A DNA stretch of 22,991 nucleotides, from the IMG/VR virus record IMGVR_UViG_3300046028_000859, positions 1 through 22,991 of that record; one strand, given 5' to 3'. Both the position numbers and the translations under genes were made by a program. The notes under the pieces were generated by a model, which was not told the DNA's origin, did not search any database, and worked only from the letters and a program-made list of their open reading frames with translations. Shown here piece by piece: positions 10,798 through 18,290 of the stretch. Every line of letters starts with the position of its first letter. Position 1 is the first letter of the stretch. This DNA comes from a virus.

Positions 10798-13755
10798 TTG
10801 GCAGACGTAAAAATATCCCAACTGCCAAGCGCGTCTACGCCGCTGGCAGGGACTGAAGAAATTCCATTAGTCCAAAGCAGCACAACCAAAAAGATCACGG
10901 TCAGCAACTTGCTGACTTCTGCCAATCTAGGCACACCAAGCGCAATCAATCTGGCCAACGCCACCAATGTGCCTATGGCACAAGCCTCTGGCGTGTTGCC
11001 AGTGGTTAACGGCGGCTCTGGTACGGCTACACCTAGCATTGTGGCTGGCACAAACGTCACAGTGTCTGGCACTTGGCCAAATCAGACAATTAATTCAACT
11101 TTCAGCGGTGCGGTCACAAGCGTCACAGGCACAGCGCCTGTCGTGTCGTCTGGCGGTACAACGCCTGCGATCAGTATGGCTGCGGCCACCACATCGGTGA
11201 ATGGCTATTTGACTTCTACCGACTGGACAACTTTTAACAACAAACTGACTTCTGGTGGCGCTCTTGGCACACCCTCAAGCGGTACAGCAACAAATTTGAC
11301 CGGCCTGCCACTTTCTACTGGCGTGACTGGCCTACTTCCAGTCGCAAACGGTGGTACAGGCACAGCAACGCCAGCACTGGTGGCAGGAACTAACGTCACC
11401 ATCACAGGTTCTTGGCCTAATCAAACAATCAATGCAACTAATTCTGGCACAGTCACATCAGTCAGTGGTACAGGCACAGTCAACGGCTTAACCCTAACAG
11501 GCACTGTCACAACAACTGGCAGTCTGACATTGGGCGGCACACTTGATCTGTCTAGCCCTCCCGCCATTGGTGGAACGGTTGCAGCAGCAATTACAGGCAC
11601 GACAATTACAGCAAGCACAAAGTTTGTTGGTACTAATTTTGATGCAGCGGGTTCTGGTGGTGGTGGTTTAAGAACTTCAAGTGGTGCAAATTGCTTGCAA
11701 TGGGGCGGTGGCGGTGGTGTTAACTTGACGCTAGATGGCGCATTTAACATGAACCCCGCCAATGCAAGTATTTCTATTGCTCCCACGGGTACTGGAACTT
11801 TGACGATCAACCCTGCAACTGCGGGTACGATCAACAACATGGCCATTGGTGGTACAACACCAGCTGCTGGCGCATTTACTACTTTGTCAGCAACATCAGC
11901 TATTGCGGTAACTTCTGGCGGTACTGGCCAGACGTCTTACACCGACGGCCAACTGCTGATTGGTAACAGCACTGGCAATACGCTGACAAAAGCGACATTG
12001 ACTGCGGGAACAAACGTAACGATTACCAATGGCAATGGAACAATTACCATTGCTGCCACTGGTGGCGGTGGATCAGGTGATGTTGTTGGCCCTGCATCCT
12101 CTACAGACAATGCTTTAGCCCGTTTTGACACAACCACAGGAAAGTTGCTTCAGAACTCTGTTGGTATTTTGAGTGATACAGGTGCTATTTCTGGTTTGAC
12201 AGATATTAGTGCTTCAGGTTCTGTAACCCTCTCAGGAGGCACAGCCAACGGAGTAACCTATCTCAATGGTTCAAAGGTTCTGACAAGTGGCTCTGCGCTT
12301 AATTTTAATGGGACAAGTTTAGCGGTTGGTGATACTGCGGCAAGTGCCGATGGAAGCAGTCTTTACATTTATGGAAATCTACCTGCGAGCACACAACTTG
12401 GTATAAAGATTGGTGGTAATGCAAATTCATATACCCAACAAGCCATTCGTTTTTACGATACTTACTTTGGTGCGTATGCGGGGTTTCTTGGCTTCACAAC
12501 AAACTCATTGACATTTGGTCAAGGCACAACAGAAGGTATGCGCCTCACCTCAACAGGGTTGGGTATTGGTACAAGTTCTATCGGTGAAAAATTGGTTGTG
12601 TCAGGCAGTGCCTCTGTGAATGTTTACAAGTTACGCTCAAATACTTCTGCACCAGCATCAACAGACGCATTTATTTATCGTCCGGCTGATAACACTATTG
12701 GGTTTGGTACGGGAAGTGCAGAAAAAATGCGCCTCGACTCCTCAGGCAATCTAGGCTTGGGAGTTACTCCGAGTGCTACAAATACAAGTTACAAAGCACA
12801 AGAAATTGGATTTGTTGGTAATGGGCTAATTGGGTTTGGCGCTAATGATTTTGCTATGTCATCAGGTGCTTATTATTCGTCTTCTGGTTGGAAGCATAGC
12901 GCAACAAACAGTCTTGGCGCATCGTTCTACGAACAATATACTGGTCAACATATTTGGTATAACAAAACTGCTGTTTCTCACACAGCAGGAGACGCTATCA
13001 CCTTTACTCAGGCGATGACTCTGGATGCAAGTGGGAATTTATTTTTAGGTGTCACATCATCAGCAGCAGGTCGTTTAGCAATTAAAGATGTAGCAGGAAG
13101 TGGCAACAATATTTGGTTGGTCGGTCGTTCATCTGATGGCACATCTTCTGTCAGTTTTAGAAATAACGCTGATACTGCTTATAACGCTCGTATTGAATGT
13201 TTTGATACAGGGATAATGACGTTTGGCACTGGAACATCAGCCACAGAACGAGCCAGAATAGACTCTAGCGGTAACTTGCTAGTAAACAGTACAAGCACAC
13301 TAAATGCTGTATTTAGTGTTACTGCTAAAAGTGGAATTTCGGCTTGTTCTTTAAGAGTTGAGACTGATGGTGATTATGGGTACACATTTAAAAATGCTTC
13401 CAATACTTTTGTTGGGGCAATTGGTGTTAATTCTTCATCAACTTCTTATGTCACTTCATCGGACTACCGCCTAAAGAACACTATTGCACCAATGACAGGT
13501 GCTTTGGCTAAAGTGGCATTACTCAAGCCAGTTACCTATAAATGGAATGTTGATGGTGCTGATAGTCAAGGTTTTATTGCTCACGAATTGGCTGAAGTTG
13601 TGCCAGAGTGCGTAACAGGTGAAAAAGATGCAATAGATGCTGAAGGCAATCCTATTTATCAAGGCATCGACACATCATTCTTGGTGGCTACTCTCACATC
13701 AGCTTTGCAAGAGTTAAACGCAAAATTTGAGGCTTATGTTGCCTCACACCCTTAA
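10798..13755 (+). CDS. Tail fibre with C-terminal S74 intramolecular chaperone (985 aa)
   Basis: A fibre of 985 residues, starting with TTG at 10798; AAGGGG six bases upstream and the typical N-terminus MADVKISQLPSAS support this start. Residues 1 to about 450 are Gly/Thr/Ser repeats, including a duplicated unit (LPVVNGGSGTATP.. and LPVANGGTGTATP.., each leading to WPNQTIN). Residues from about 575 carry four units of the type MRLDSSGNLGLG, common in S74 fibres. The C-terminus is a peptidase S74 domain: SSDYRLKNTI (S888-D889, the expected self-cleavage site), PVTYKWN, QGFIAHELAEVVPE and a closing helix. The S74 domain should trimerise the fibre and then release itself. The location between portal and scaffold is unusual. 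The 3' half looks AT-richer than the 5' half. Confidence 0.93.
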   Translation: MADVKISQLPSASTPLAGTEEIPLVQSSTTKKITVSNLLTSANLGTPSAINLANATNVPMAQASGVLPVVNGGSGTATPSIVAGTNVTVSGTWPNQTINSTFSGAVTSVTGTAPVVSSGGTTPAISMAAATTSVNGYLTSTDWTTFNNKLTSGGALGTPSSGTATNLTGLPLSTGVTGLLPVANGGTGTATPALVAGTNVTITGSWPNQTINATNSGTVTSVSGTGTVNGLTLTGTVTTTGSLTLGGTLDLSSPPAIGGTVAAAITGTTITASTKFVGTNFDAAGSGGGGLRTSSGANCLQWGGGGGVNLTLDGAFNMNPANASISIAPTGTGTLTINPATAGTINNMAIGGTTPAAGAFTTLSATSAIAVTSGGTGQTSYTDGQLLIGNSTGNTLTKATLTAGTNVTITNGNGTITIAATGGGGSGDVVGPASSTDNALARFDTTTGKLLQNSVGILSDTGAISGLTDISASGSVTLSGGTANGVTYLNGSKVLTSGSALNFNGTSLAVGDTAASADGSSLYIYGNLPASTQLGIKIGGNANSYTQQAIRFYDTYFGAYAGFLGFTTNSLTFGQGTTEGMRLTSTGLGIGTSSIGEKLVVSGSASVNVYKLRSNTSAPASTDAFIYRPADNTIGFGTGSAEKMRLDSSGNLGLGVTPSATNTSYKAQEIGFVGNGLIGFGANDFAMSSGAYYSSSGWKHSATNSLGASFYEQYTGQHIWYNKTAVSHTAGDAITFTQAMTLDASGNLFLGVTSSAAGRLAIKDVAGSGNNIWLVGRSSDGTSSVSFRNNADTAYNARIECFDTGIMTFGTGTSATERARIDSSGNLLVNSTSTLNAVFSVTAKSGISACSLRVETDGDYGYTFKNASNTFVGAIGVNSSSTSYVTSSDYRLKNTIAPMTGALAKVALLKPVTYKWNVDGADSQGFIAHELAEVVPECVTGEKDAIDAEGNPIYQGIDTSFLVATLTSALQELNAKFEAYVASHP

Positions 13756-13771
13756 TCTCTAAAGGACTAAC

Positions 13772-14059
13772 ATGACTACCACTTGGACAATCTCACAACT
13801 TGACCGCAAAACAGCAGATGGTTTTGTAACAACCGCCCATTGGCAAGCCACAGCAGTAGATGGCGAACACACAGCATCCATCTATTCAACTTGCTCATGG
13901 GCAGATGGCACAGTCAACACGCCTTATGCAGACCTGACACAAGCCACAGTCCTTGGATGGGTTTGGGAATCGGTTGATAAGCAAGCAACAGAAGATGCTC
14001 TAGCGGCTCAGATTGAAGCTAAAAAGAATCCTGTAACTGCACAGGGTTTGCCTTGGTAA
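13772..14059 (+). CDS. Small conserved phage protein (95 aa, DUF7936-like)
   Basis: Preceded by AAAGGA at good spacing. The sequence (TWTISQLDRKTADGFVTTAH, WQATAVDGEHTASIYSTCSW, LTQATVLGWVWESVDKQATE) matches small phage proteins that I recall as DUF7936. They often follow fibre genes in environmental phages. The first two thirds look like an antiparallel beta sheet and the end is a helix rich in Ala and Glu. It may be a fibre chaperone or a virion accessory, but this is inferred only from its position directly after the fibre. Confidence 0.82.
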   Translation: MTTTWTISQLDRKTADGFVTTAHWQATAVDGEHTASIYSTCSWADGTVNTPYADLTQATVLGWVWESVDKQATEDALAAQIEAKKNPVTAQGLPW

Positions 14060-14067
14060 AACAGGAA

Positions 14068-14089
14068 GCTGTCGCCTGATTTCGACAGC
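14068..14089 (+). other. Intergenic hairpin, no T run
   Basis: GCTGTCG (14068-14074) and CGACAGC (14083-14089) form a perfect 7-bp stem with an 8-nt loop, in the 47-base gap between two small genes. Without a T run it is not a standard terminator. It may protect or process the late transcript. Confidence 0.5.
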
Positions 14090-14106
14090 ACATTAAAGGA
14101 AATACT

Positions 14107-14322
14107 ATGGGCGAGAAAAAAACAACCCCCGTAACTATTGACGACGTTCAGTACCAATTTGAAGACATGACACCAGAGCAACAAACCTTGCTCAACCATG
14201 TCGCGGATTTAGATAGAAAACTGGCAAGTGCCAAGTTCAATGTCGATCAAATCCAAGTTGGCCGTGACGCATTTTTTAGAATGTTGAAAGAAGCGTTGAC
14301 GCCCAAAGCAGAATTGCAGTAA
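14107..14322 (+). CDS. Small coiled-coil phage protein (71 aa, DUF6447-like)
   Basis: AAAGGA precedes the ATG. The protein has a short strand with a TIDDVQYQFEDMTPEQQTLL core followed by a helix (NHVADLDRKLASAKFNVDQI, QVGRDAFFRMLKEAL). I know this layout, [VI]TIDG.EY...L, then a coiled coil and AR.AY...L, from many phages, always beside virion genes, and believe it is DUF6447 (from memory). It precedes the scaffold gene and may help head assembly, but evidence for a specific role is lacking. Confidence 0.8.
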   Translation: MGEKKTTPVTIDDVQYQFEDMTPEQQTLLNHVADLDRKLASAKFNVDQIQVGRDAFFRMLKEALTPKAELQ

Positions 14323-14353
14323 TATGTAAACTGTACTGGCCCAGTAGACCAGG

Positions 14354-14368
14354 GATTCTTAGAGAATC
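14354..14368 (+). promoter_or_regulatory. Hairpin at the scaffold gene's ribosome-binding region
   Basis: GATTCT-TAG-AGAATC forms a perfect 6-bp stem ending three bases before the scaffold ATG, where the ribosome-binding site should be. No clear Shine-Dalgarno sequence is visible. The hairpin may control how often scaffold is translated. P22 scaffold is known to regulate its own synthesis after transcription, but a link to this hairpin is inference. Confidence 0.4.
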
Positions 14369-14371
14369 AAA

Positions 14372-15160
14372 ATGGACAATGAAATCTTAGCGGTAGTACC
14401 CGCGCCGGAACAGGAAGCAACGGCTGCCCCTGAACCCGAAGTTAATACGCCGGAAGTATCGACAGAGCAGACTGACCAGCCAGCGGAAAAAACTTATACG
14501 CAAGCTGAAATCGACGCAATGATCGGTAAGCGCCTCGCAAGAGAACAGCGCAAATGGGAAAGAGATCAGGCCACAAGAGTAGCAGAAACGCAAACCTTGA
14601 GGTCTATGCCAGCGGAAGCACCAAGTGCTGACAGTTTTACAAGCCCTGAAGAATATGCGCAAGTATTAGCACTTCAGAAAGCCCAAGAACTTGTCGCCCA
14701 ACGTGATGCCGCAAAGCAACAAGCCGAAATCATGGAGGCTTATGCCGACAGTGAGGAAAAGGTCAGGGATAAATACGACGACTACGATCAGGTAGCCCGT
14801 AACCCTAACGTGCCAATCACTGAGGTAATGGCTGAAGCGATTTATGAATCTGACGTTGGCCCCGAAGTAGCTTACTACTTAGGCTCGAACGTCAAAGAAG
14901 CGGCAAGAATCTCCCGTTTATCGCCTTTCATGCAGGCAAAAGAGATTGGAAAGATTGAAGCTAGATTAGCCTCTGATCCTCCGGTCAAAAAAACTTCAAA
15001 CGCGCCAGCGCCGATTAGTCCGGTAACAGCACGTTCAAACGGCGCTCCGAGCCATGACACGACTGACCCAAGGTCAATCAAGTCCATGACAACCTCGCAG
15101 TGGATCGAAGCTGAACGTGTTCGCCAGATTAAAAAGTTGGAAGCGCAACGCAACCGCTAA
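14372..15160 (+). CDS. Capsid scaffolding protein
   Basis: A 262-residue protein (P22 gp8: 303) immediately before the coat gene. It has a Glu/Pro/Thr-rich disordered N-terminus, then a highly charged helix (AEIDAMIGKRLAREQRKWER), a central helical region, and a basic, coat-binding-like C-terminus (SMTTSQWIEAERVRQIKKLE). This acidic-to-helical-to-basic architecture is typical of internal scaffolds, which direct coat assembly and leave the prohead. The ATG lies just after a small hairpin and lacks a good ribosome-binding site. Position and composition support the call well; the sequence itself is poorly conserved between phages. Confidence 0.87.
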   Translation: MDNEILAVVPAPEQEATAAPEPEVNTPEVSTEQTDQPAEKTYTQAEIDAMIGKRLAREQRKWERDQATRVAETQTLRSMPAEAPSADSFTSPEEYAQVLALQKAQELVAQRDAAKQQAEIMEAYADSEEKVRDKYDDYDQVARNPNVPITEVMAEAIYESDVGPEVAYYLGSNVKEAARISRLSPFMQAKEIGKIEARLASDPPVKKTSNAPAPISPVTARSNGAPSHDTTDPRSIKSMTTSQWIEAERVRQIKKLEAQRNR

Positions 15161-15178
15161 TTTTTTGAAAGGACTAAT

Positions 15179-16381
15179 ATGTCTAATAGTATTCTGACGA
15201 TTGACATGATCACCCGTAAGGCTCTCGAAATTCTTGAGAACAACTTGGTGATCACCCGTAACGTAAACCGCCAGTATGACGACTCTTTCGCTGTTGAAGG
15301 CGCAAAGATCGGCTCCACACTACGTATCCGTTTACCTGACCGTGCTTTGGTTACTGACGGAGCCGCCTTGCAAGTTCAAGACGACAACGAACAGTTCACC
15401 ACACTGACTGTTGCTTCACAAAAGCACATTGGTGTTAACTTCACATCTGCTGAATTGACCATGCAATTGGACGACTTCGCAGAGCGTGTGTTAAAGCCTC
15501 GTATCAGCCAGTTGGCATCTTCTATCGATGCAGACGTGGCCAATGCGTACAAGTCTATCGGTAACACCGTTGGCACACCTGGCACTACGCCCTCAACTTC
15601 TTTGGTTCTCTTGCAGGCCCAGCAGAAGCTGAACGAAAACGCCGCCGTGATGAACCCCCGTTACGCCACCGTCAACCCAGCCGCTAACGCTGGTTTGGTT
15701 GAAGGCATGAAGGGTTTGTTCAATCCTACAGACACCATCAGCAAGCAGTTTAAAAACGGCATGATGGGCACTGGTGTTCTCGGCTATGACGAAGTCAACA
15801 TGTCTCAGTCTATCAAGCAGCACATGACTGGCTCACGCGTTGCTACTGGCAACTCTGTGACCACTACTGTGTCGTCTGAAGGCGCTGCTAGCATTGCTTT
15901 GACAATCGGCAATGGTTTGACAGTTAAACAAGGCGACGTGTTCACTGTTGCTGATTGCTTTGCTGTTAACCCACAGACCCGTGAGTCCACTGGTTCTTTG
16001 TTCCAGTTCGTAGCTTTGGCTGATGCAACTGCCACTGGCACTGCAATCGTTGTGACTGTTGCTCCTATTTACACTTCTGCCAATGCTTTGGCCACCGTGG
16101 ACAGTTTCCCTGTCGCTGGTAAGGCTGTCGTGTTTGTGGGTGCTGCATCTAGCCAGTACGCTCAGAACTTGGTTTACCACAAAGATGCGATCACGTTCGC
16201 CACTGCTGACTTGTTGTTGCCCCAAGGCGTCGACATGGCTGCTCGTGCCGTTCACAATGGTATTTCTTTGCGTGTGGTTCGCCAGTACGATATCAACAAC
16301 GATCGTATGCCTTGCCGTATTGACGTTTTGTATGGCTTTAGCACAATTCGTCCACAAATGGGCTGCCGCATCTGGGGCTAA
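15179..16381 (+). CDS. Major capsid protein (P22 coat-like)
   Basis: A 400-residue coat protein (P22 gp5: 430) of the HK97 fold, forming the icosahedral shell. Family features include the start MSNSILTIDMITRKALEILENN, GSTLRIRLPDR, the strand HIGVNFTSAELTMQLDDFAE, the helical spine ASSIDADVANAY, LNENAAVMNPRYATVNPAA and the C-terminal QYDINNDRMPCRIDVLYGF. GAAAGGA precedes the ATG. The central part (SVTTTVSSEGAASIALTIGN onward) corresponds to the inserted domain of P22-type coats. A strong terminator follows directly, as expected for a highly expressed gene. Confidence 0.96.
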   Translation: MSNSILTIDMITRKALEILENNLVITRNVNRQYDDSFAVEGAKIGSTLRIRLPDRALVTDGAALQVQDDNEQFTTLTVASQKHIGVNFTSAELTMQLDDFAERVLKPRISQLASSIDADVANAYKSIGNTVGTPGTTPSTSLVLLQAQQKLNENAAVMNPRYATVNPAANAGLVEGMKGLFNPTDTISKQFKNGMMGTGVLGYDEVNMSQSIKQHMTGSRVATGNSVTTTVSSEGAASIALTIGNGLTVKQGDVFTVADCFAVNPQTRESTGSLFQFVALADATATGTAIVVTVAPIYTSANALATVDSFPVAGKAVVFVGAASSQYAQNLVYHKDAITFATADLLLPQGVDMAARAVHNGISLRVVRQYDINNDRMPCRIDVLYGFSTIRPQMGCRIWG

Positions 16382-16384
16382 TTT

Positions 16385-16408
16385 AAAACCCCTTAGGGGG
16401 TTTTAATT
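16385..16408 (+). terminator. Terminator after the capsid gene
   Basis: AAAACCCC (16385-16392) pairs with GGGGTTTT (16397-16404) around TTAG, and the sequence runs on as TTTTAATTCTT. It begins four bases after the coat stop. The flanking A and T runs would let it work in either direction, but here it trims the coat transcript. Confidence 0.85.
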
Positions 16409-16435
16409 CTTAACATCTTTTTTAAGGAAATTATC

Positions 16436-16843
16436 ATGGCATTACCTAATGGCGCAGGCGGTTACCAAGTTGGTGCAGGCAACCGTCAAGAAACTATCAT
16501 GGGCGCAATGGCCGCCCCTCAGACAGCTACGGCTACTGCAACCCTAACGGCAGCGCAGATTTGCAATCAGATGTTGGTGGCTAACCCCTCCACATCTGCT
16601 GCAACATACACGCTACCTTTGGGCACAGCAATCGACGCAGCAGTTCCTAATGCTACTGTTGGCAGCACATTTGACTTGTCAATTGTCAACATCGGCACTA
16701 GCTCTGGCGCGGTGACTTTGGCTGTTAATACTGGTGTATCCGATGGCGGTAACGCTTTGGTTGCTATCGCTGTAACAACTAGCCAATTGTTCCGCTTCCG
16801 TAAGACCGGCGACGGTACTTACGTTGTGTATCGTTTGGGCTAA
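16436..16843 (+). CDS. Decoration-type capsid/structural protein (135 aa)
   Basis: AAGGAA precedes the ATG. The first 30 residues are Gly/Ala-rich (MALPNGAGGYQVGAGNRQET); the rest is beta-rich (TYTLPLGTAIDAAV, GSTFDLSIVNIGTSSGAVTL, LFRFRKTGDGTYVVYRLG). This pattern occurs in small virion proteins placed right after the coat gene in environmental podoviruses, where they may decorate or cement the shell. The gene sits between two terminators, so its level is probably set separately from coat. It shares an overall pattern with the next protein. Confidence 0.78.
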   Translation: MALPNGAGGYQVGAGNRQETIMGAMAAPQTATATATLTAAQICNQMLVANPSTSAATYTLPLGTAIDAAVPNATVGSTFDLSIVNIGTSSGAVTLAVNTGVSDGGNALVAIAVTTSQLFRFRKTGDGTYVVYRLG

Positions 16844-16847
16844 ATTT

Positions 16848-16872
16848 AATGGGGGCTTCGGCTCCCATTTTT
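16848..16872 (+). terminator. Terminator with UUCG loop
   Basis: A stem of nine pairs (AATGGGGGC with GCTCCCATT, one G-T pair) closes a TTCG tetraloop, a very stable loop, and is followed by T residues (16868-16872). It begins five bases after the 135-residue gene. Confidence 0.85.
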
Positions 16873-16886
16873 AAAGGAAACAAATC

Positions 16887-17354
16887 ATGCCAAATACAAA
16901 AGCTGTAGGAGTCGCGTATAGCGATCCTGAATTTGAAAGCGTAACCGTTACTGGCGCGTCAGCGCTGCAAGCGGTAACCGCTACGACCATAACTGCTACG
17001 ACCGTAACTGCTACGACCGTAACCGGCACGTCAACTGGCGCTATTCGCCTACCTGTTGCTGCTGTTGCAGCGGCTGGCACTAATCAAGGCACTGCTGCTG
17101 CACTAGCTGAAGGTATCAATGTCGTTTCGGCGGCAGACGGTACTAAAGGCGTGATTTTGCCAACAGCGGTAGCTGGTATGGTAATTATCGTTAAAAACAC
17201 TGCTGCTGGCGCGTTGAATATTTATCCCGCTACTGGCGGGGCAATCAATGCGGTTGCGGCTAACGGTGCATATAGCATAACAAACCTTACCAGTTCGTTG
17301 TTGGTAGCGTCTTCTACTACTCAATGGTATTCTGTTCCATTAGTAGCATCCTAA
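16887..17354 (+). CDS. Decoration- or head-fibre-like structural protein (155 aa)
   Basis: AAAGGAAA precedes the ATG. The N-terminus (YSDPEFESVTVTGASALQAV) leads into Thr/Ala/Val repeats (TATTITATTVTATTVTG), as in fibrous virion proteins. The C-terminal domain (GVILPTAVAGMVIIVKNTAA, GALNIYPATGGAINAVAANG, YSITNLTSSLLVAS) has the same succession of LP, vG..I.N, G-rich turns and strand as the preceding 135-residue protein, suggesting a shared fold. A short spike on the head surface or a tail component would fit. A virion role is very likely; the exact place is not known. Confidence 0.78.
   Translation: MPNTKAVGVAYSDPEFESVTVTGASALQAVTATTITATTVTATTVTGTSTGAIRLPVAAVAAAGTNQGTAAALAEGINVVSAADGTKGVILPTAVAGMVIIVKNTAAGALNIYPATGGAINAVAANGAYSITNLTSSLLVASSTTQWYSVPLVAS
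16976..17020 (+). repeat. Three tandem 15-bp units inside the 155-aa gene
   Basis: Units AACCGCTACGACCAT, AACTGCTACGACCGT and AACTGCTACGACCGT follow head to tail (16976, 16991, 17006) and encode TATTI/TATTV repeats. The last two are identical, so the expansion is recent. The count may vary between related phages and would change the length of the fibrous stalk. Confidence 0.75.
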
Positions 17355-17357
17355 CCA

Positions 17358-17380
17358 AAAGGGGGCTAATCACCCCCTTT
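17358..17380 (+). terminator. Weak terminator hairpin
   Basis: AAAGGGGG (17358-17365) pairs with CCCCCTTT (17373-17380) around a 7-nt loop, but only three T residues follow before C. It lies between the 155-residue gene and the next start (17386), leaving just five bases before the ATG. Confidence 0.65.
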
Positions 17381-17385
17381 CTACT

Positions 17386-17574
17386 ATGAACATTACAATG
17401 ACTCACCCTGTCCATGGCGCTAAAGTTGCCACAATGGATTTAGAGGCTGAAGAAGATGAAAAAAATGGCTGGATTCGTTATAATCCAGACACGCCTGTTC
17501 AGGTGGCTCCCGTAAATACATTGGAGATTAAGCGCCGCCGTAAATCGGTAGAGGAAGCAACTGAAGGAGTCTGA
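17386..17574 (+). CDS. Unknown small phage protein (62 aa)
   Basis: A 62-residue protein starting MNITMTHPVHGAKVATMDLE. A GW motif (EKNGWIRYNP) and a basic C-terminus (LEIKRRRKSVEEATEGV) remind me of short proteins between coat and tail genes in related phages. No Shine-Dalgarno sequence is visible, because the start follows the hairpin directly; a second in-frame ATG at 17398 is no better. Translation may depend on structure, or be low. The stop is two bases before the next ATG, which has a good site inside this gene (AAGGAG). Function unknown. Confidence 0.7.
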   Translation: MNITMTHPVHGAKVATMDLEAEEDEKNGWIRYNPDTPVQVAPVNTLEIKRRRKSVEEATEGV

Positions 17575-17576
17575 AC

Positions 17577-18290
17577 ATGGCAACGTATACCGCTGGCGAT
17601 CAAATCAACCGCGCTTTGCGCTTGTTAGGTATATTGGCCGAGGGTGAAACGCCCTCCGCATCTATGTCGCAAGACGCTTTGATGGCGATGCAACAAATGA
17701 TTGACAGTTGGAACACTGAGCGTTTGTCAGTGTTTTGCACAGAAGATCAAGTCTTTACTTGGCCTGCAAGTTTTATCAGCCGCACTCTTGGCCCAACAGG
17801 TGACTTTGTAGGCAACCGCCCCATTTTGCTTGACGATGCAACATACTTCAAAGCGCCTAGTGGCGTGTCGTATGGCATTAAGATGATCAACCAACAGCAG
17901 TACAACGGTATTGCTGTTAAGACAGTTACGTCTACGTTCCCACAAGTTATGTGGGTGAACATGACGTTTCCTGATATTGAGATATACCTCTACCCAAGAC
18001 CCACACAAAACCTAGAGTTTCACTTTGTGTCGGTGCAAGAATTAGACAGACCTGTTAATTTGTCAACGGTTTTGCACTACCCCCCAGGCTATCTGCGGGC
18101 GTTTACCTACAACTTGGCCATGGAGTTTGCCCCTGAGTTTGGCGTTGAGCCAAGCCCACAGGTTCAGCGTATTGCCATGACTTCTAAGCGTGATCTGAAG
18201 CGCATCAACAACCCAGATGATGTGATGGCCTTGCCTTATGCATTGGTGGCTAACCGCCAGCGTTTCAACATCTATGCCGGTAACTATTGA
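17577..18290 (+). CDS. Tail accessory factor / head-completion protein (P22 gp4-like)
   Basis: A 237-residue protein (P22 gp4: 166) that should bind the portal after packaging and start tail assembly. Typical family features are the helical N-terminus AGDQINRALRLLGILAEGE with DALMAMQQMIDSWNTERL, a beta-rich middle (VMWVNMTFPDIEIYLYPRPT, LEFHFVSVQELDRPV), then YPPGYLRAFTYNLAMEFAPE and a long helix ending NPDDVMALPYAL. AAGGAG lies upstream of the ATG. The stop shares a base with the start of the gp10-like gene (TGATG), matching the P22 order coat, 4, 10. Confidence 0.92.
   Translation: MATYTAGDQINRALRLLGILAEGETPSASMSQDALMAMQQMIDSWNTERLSVFCTEDQVFTWPASFISRTLGPTGDFVGNRPILLDDATYFKAPSGVSYGIKMINQQQYNGIAVKTVTSTFPQVMWVNMTFPDIEIYLYPRPTQNLEFHFVSVQELDRPVNLSTVLHYPPGYLRAFTYNLAMEFAPEFGVEPSPQVQRIAMTSKRDLKRINNPDDVMALPYALVANRQRFNIYAGNY

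Noticed and set aside
15833-16357. 174-codon minus-strand frame opposite the capsid gene
   Set aside because: The capsid assignment is secure and the antisense translation is rich in Ser/Asn/His without any recognisable pattern.
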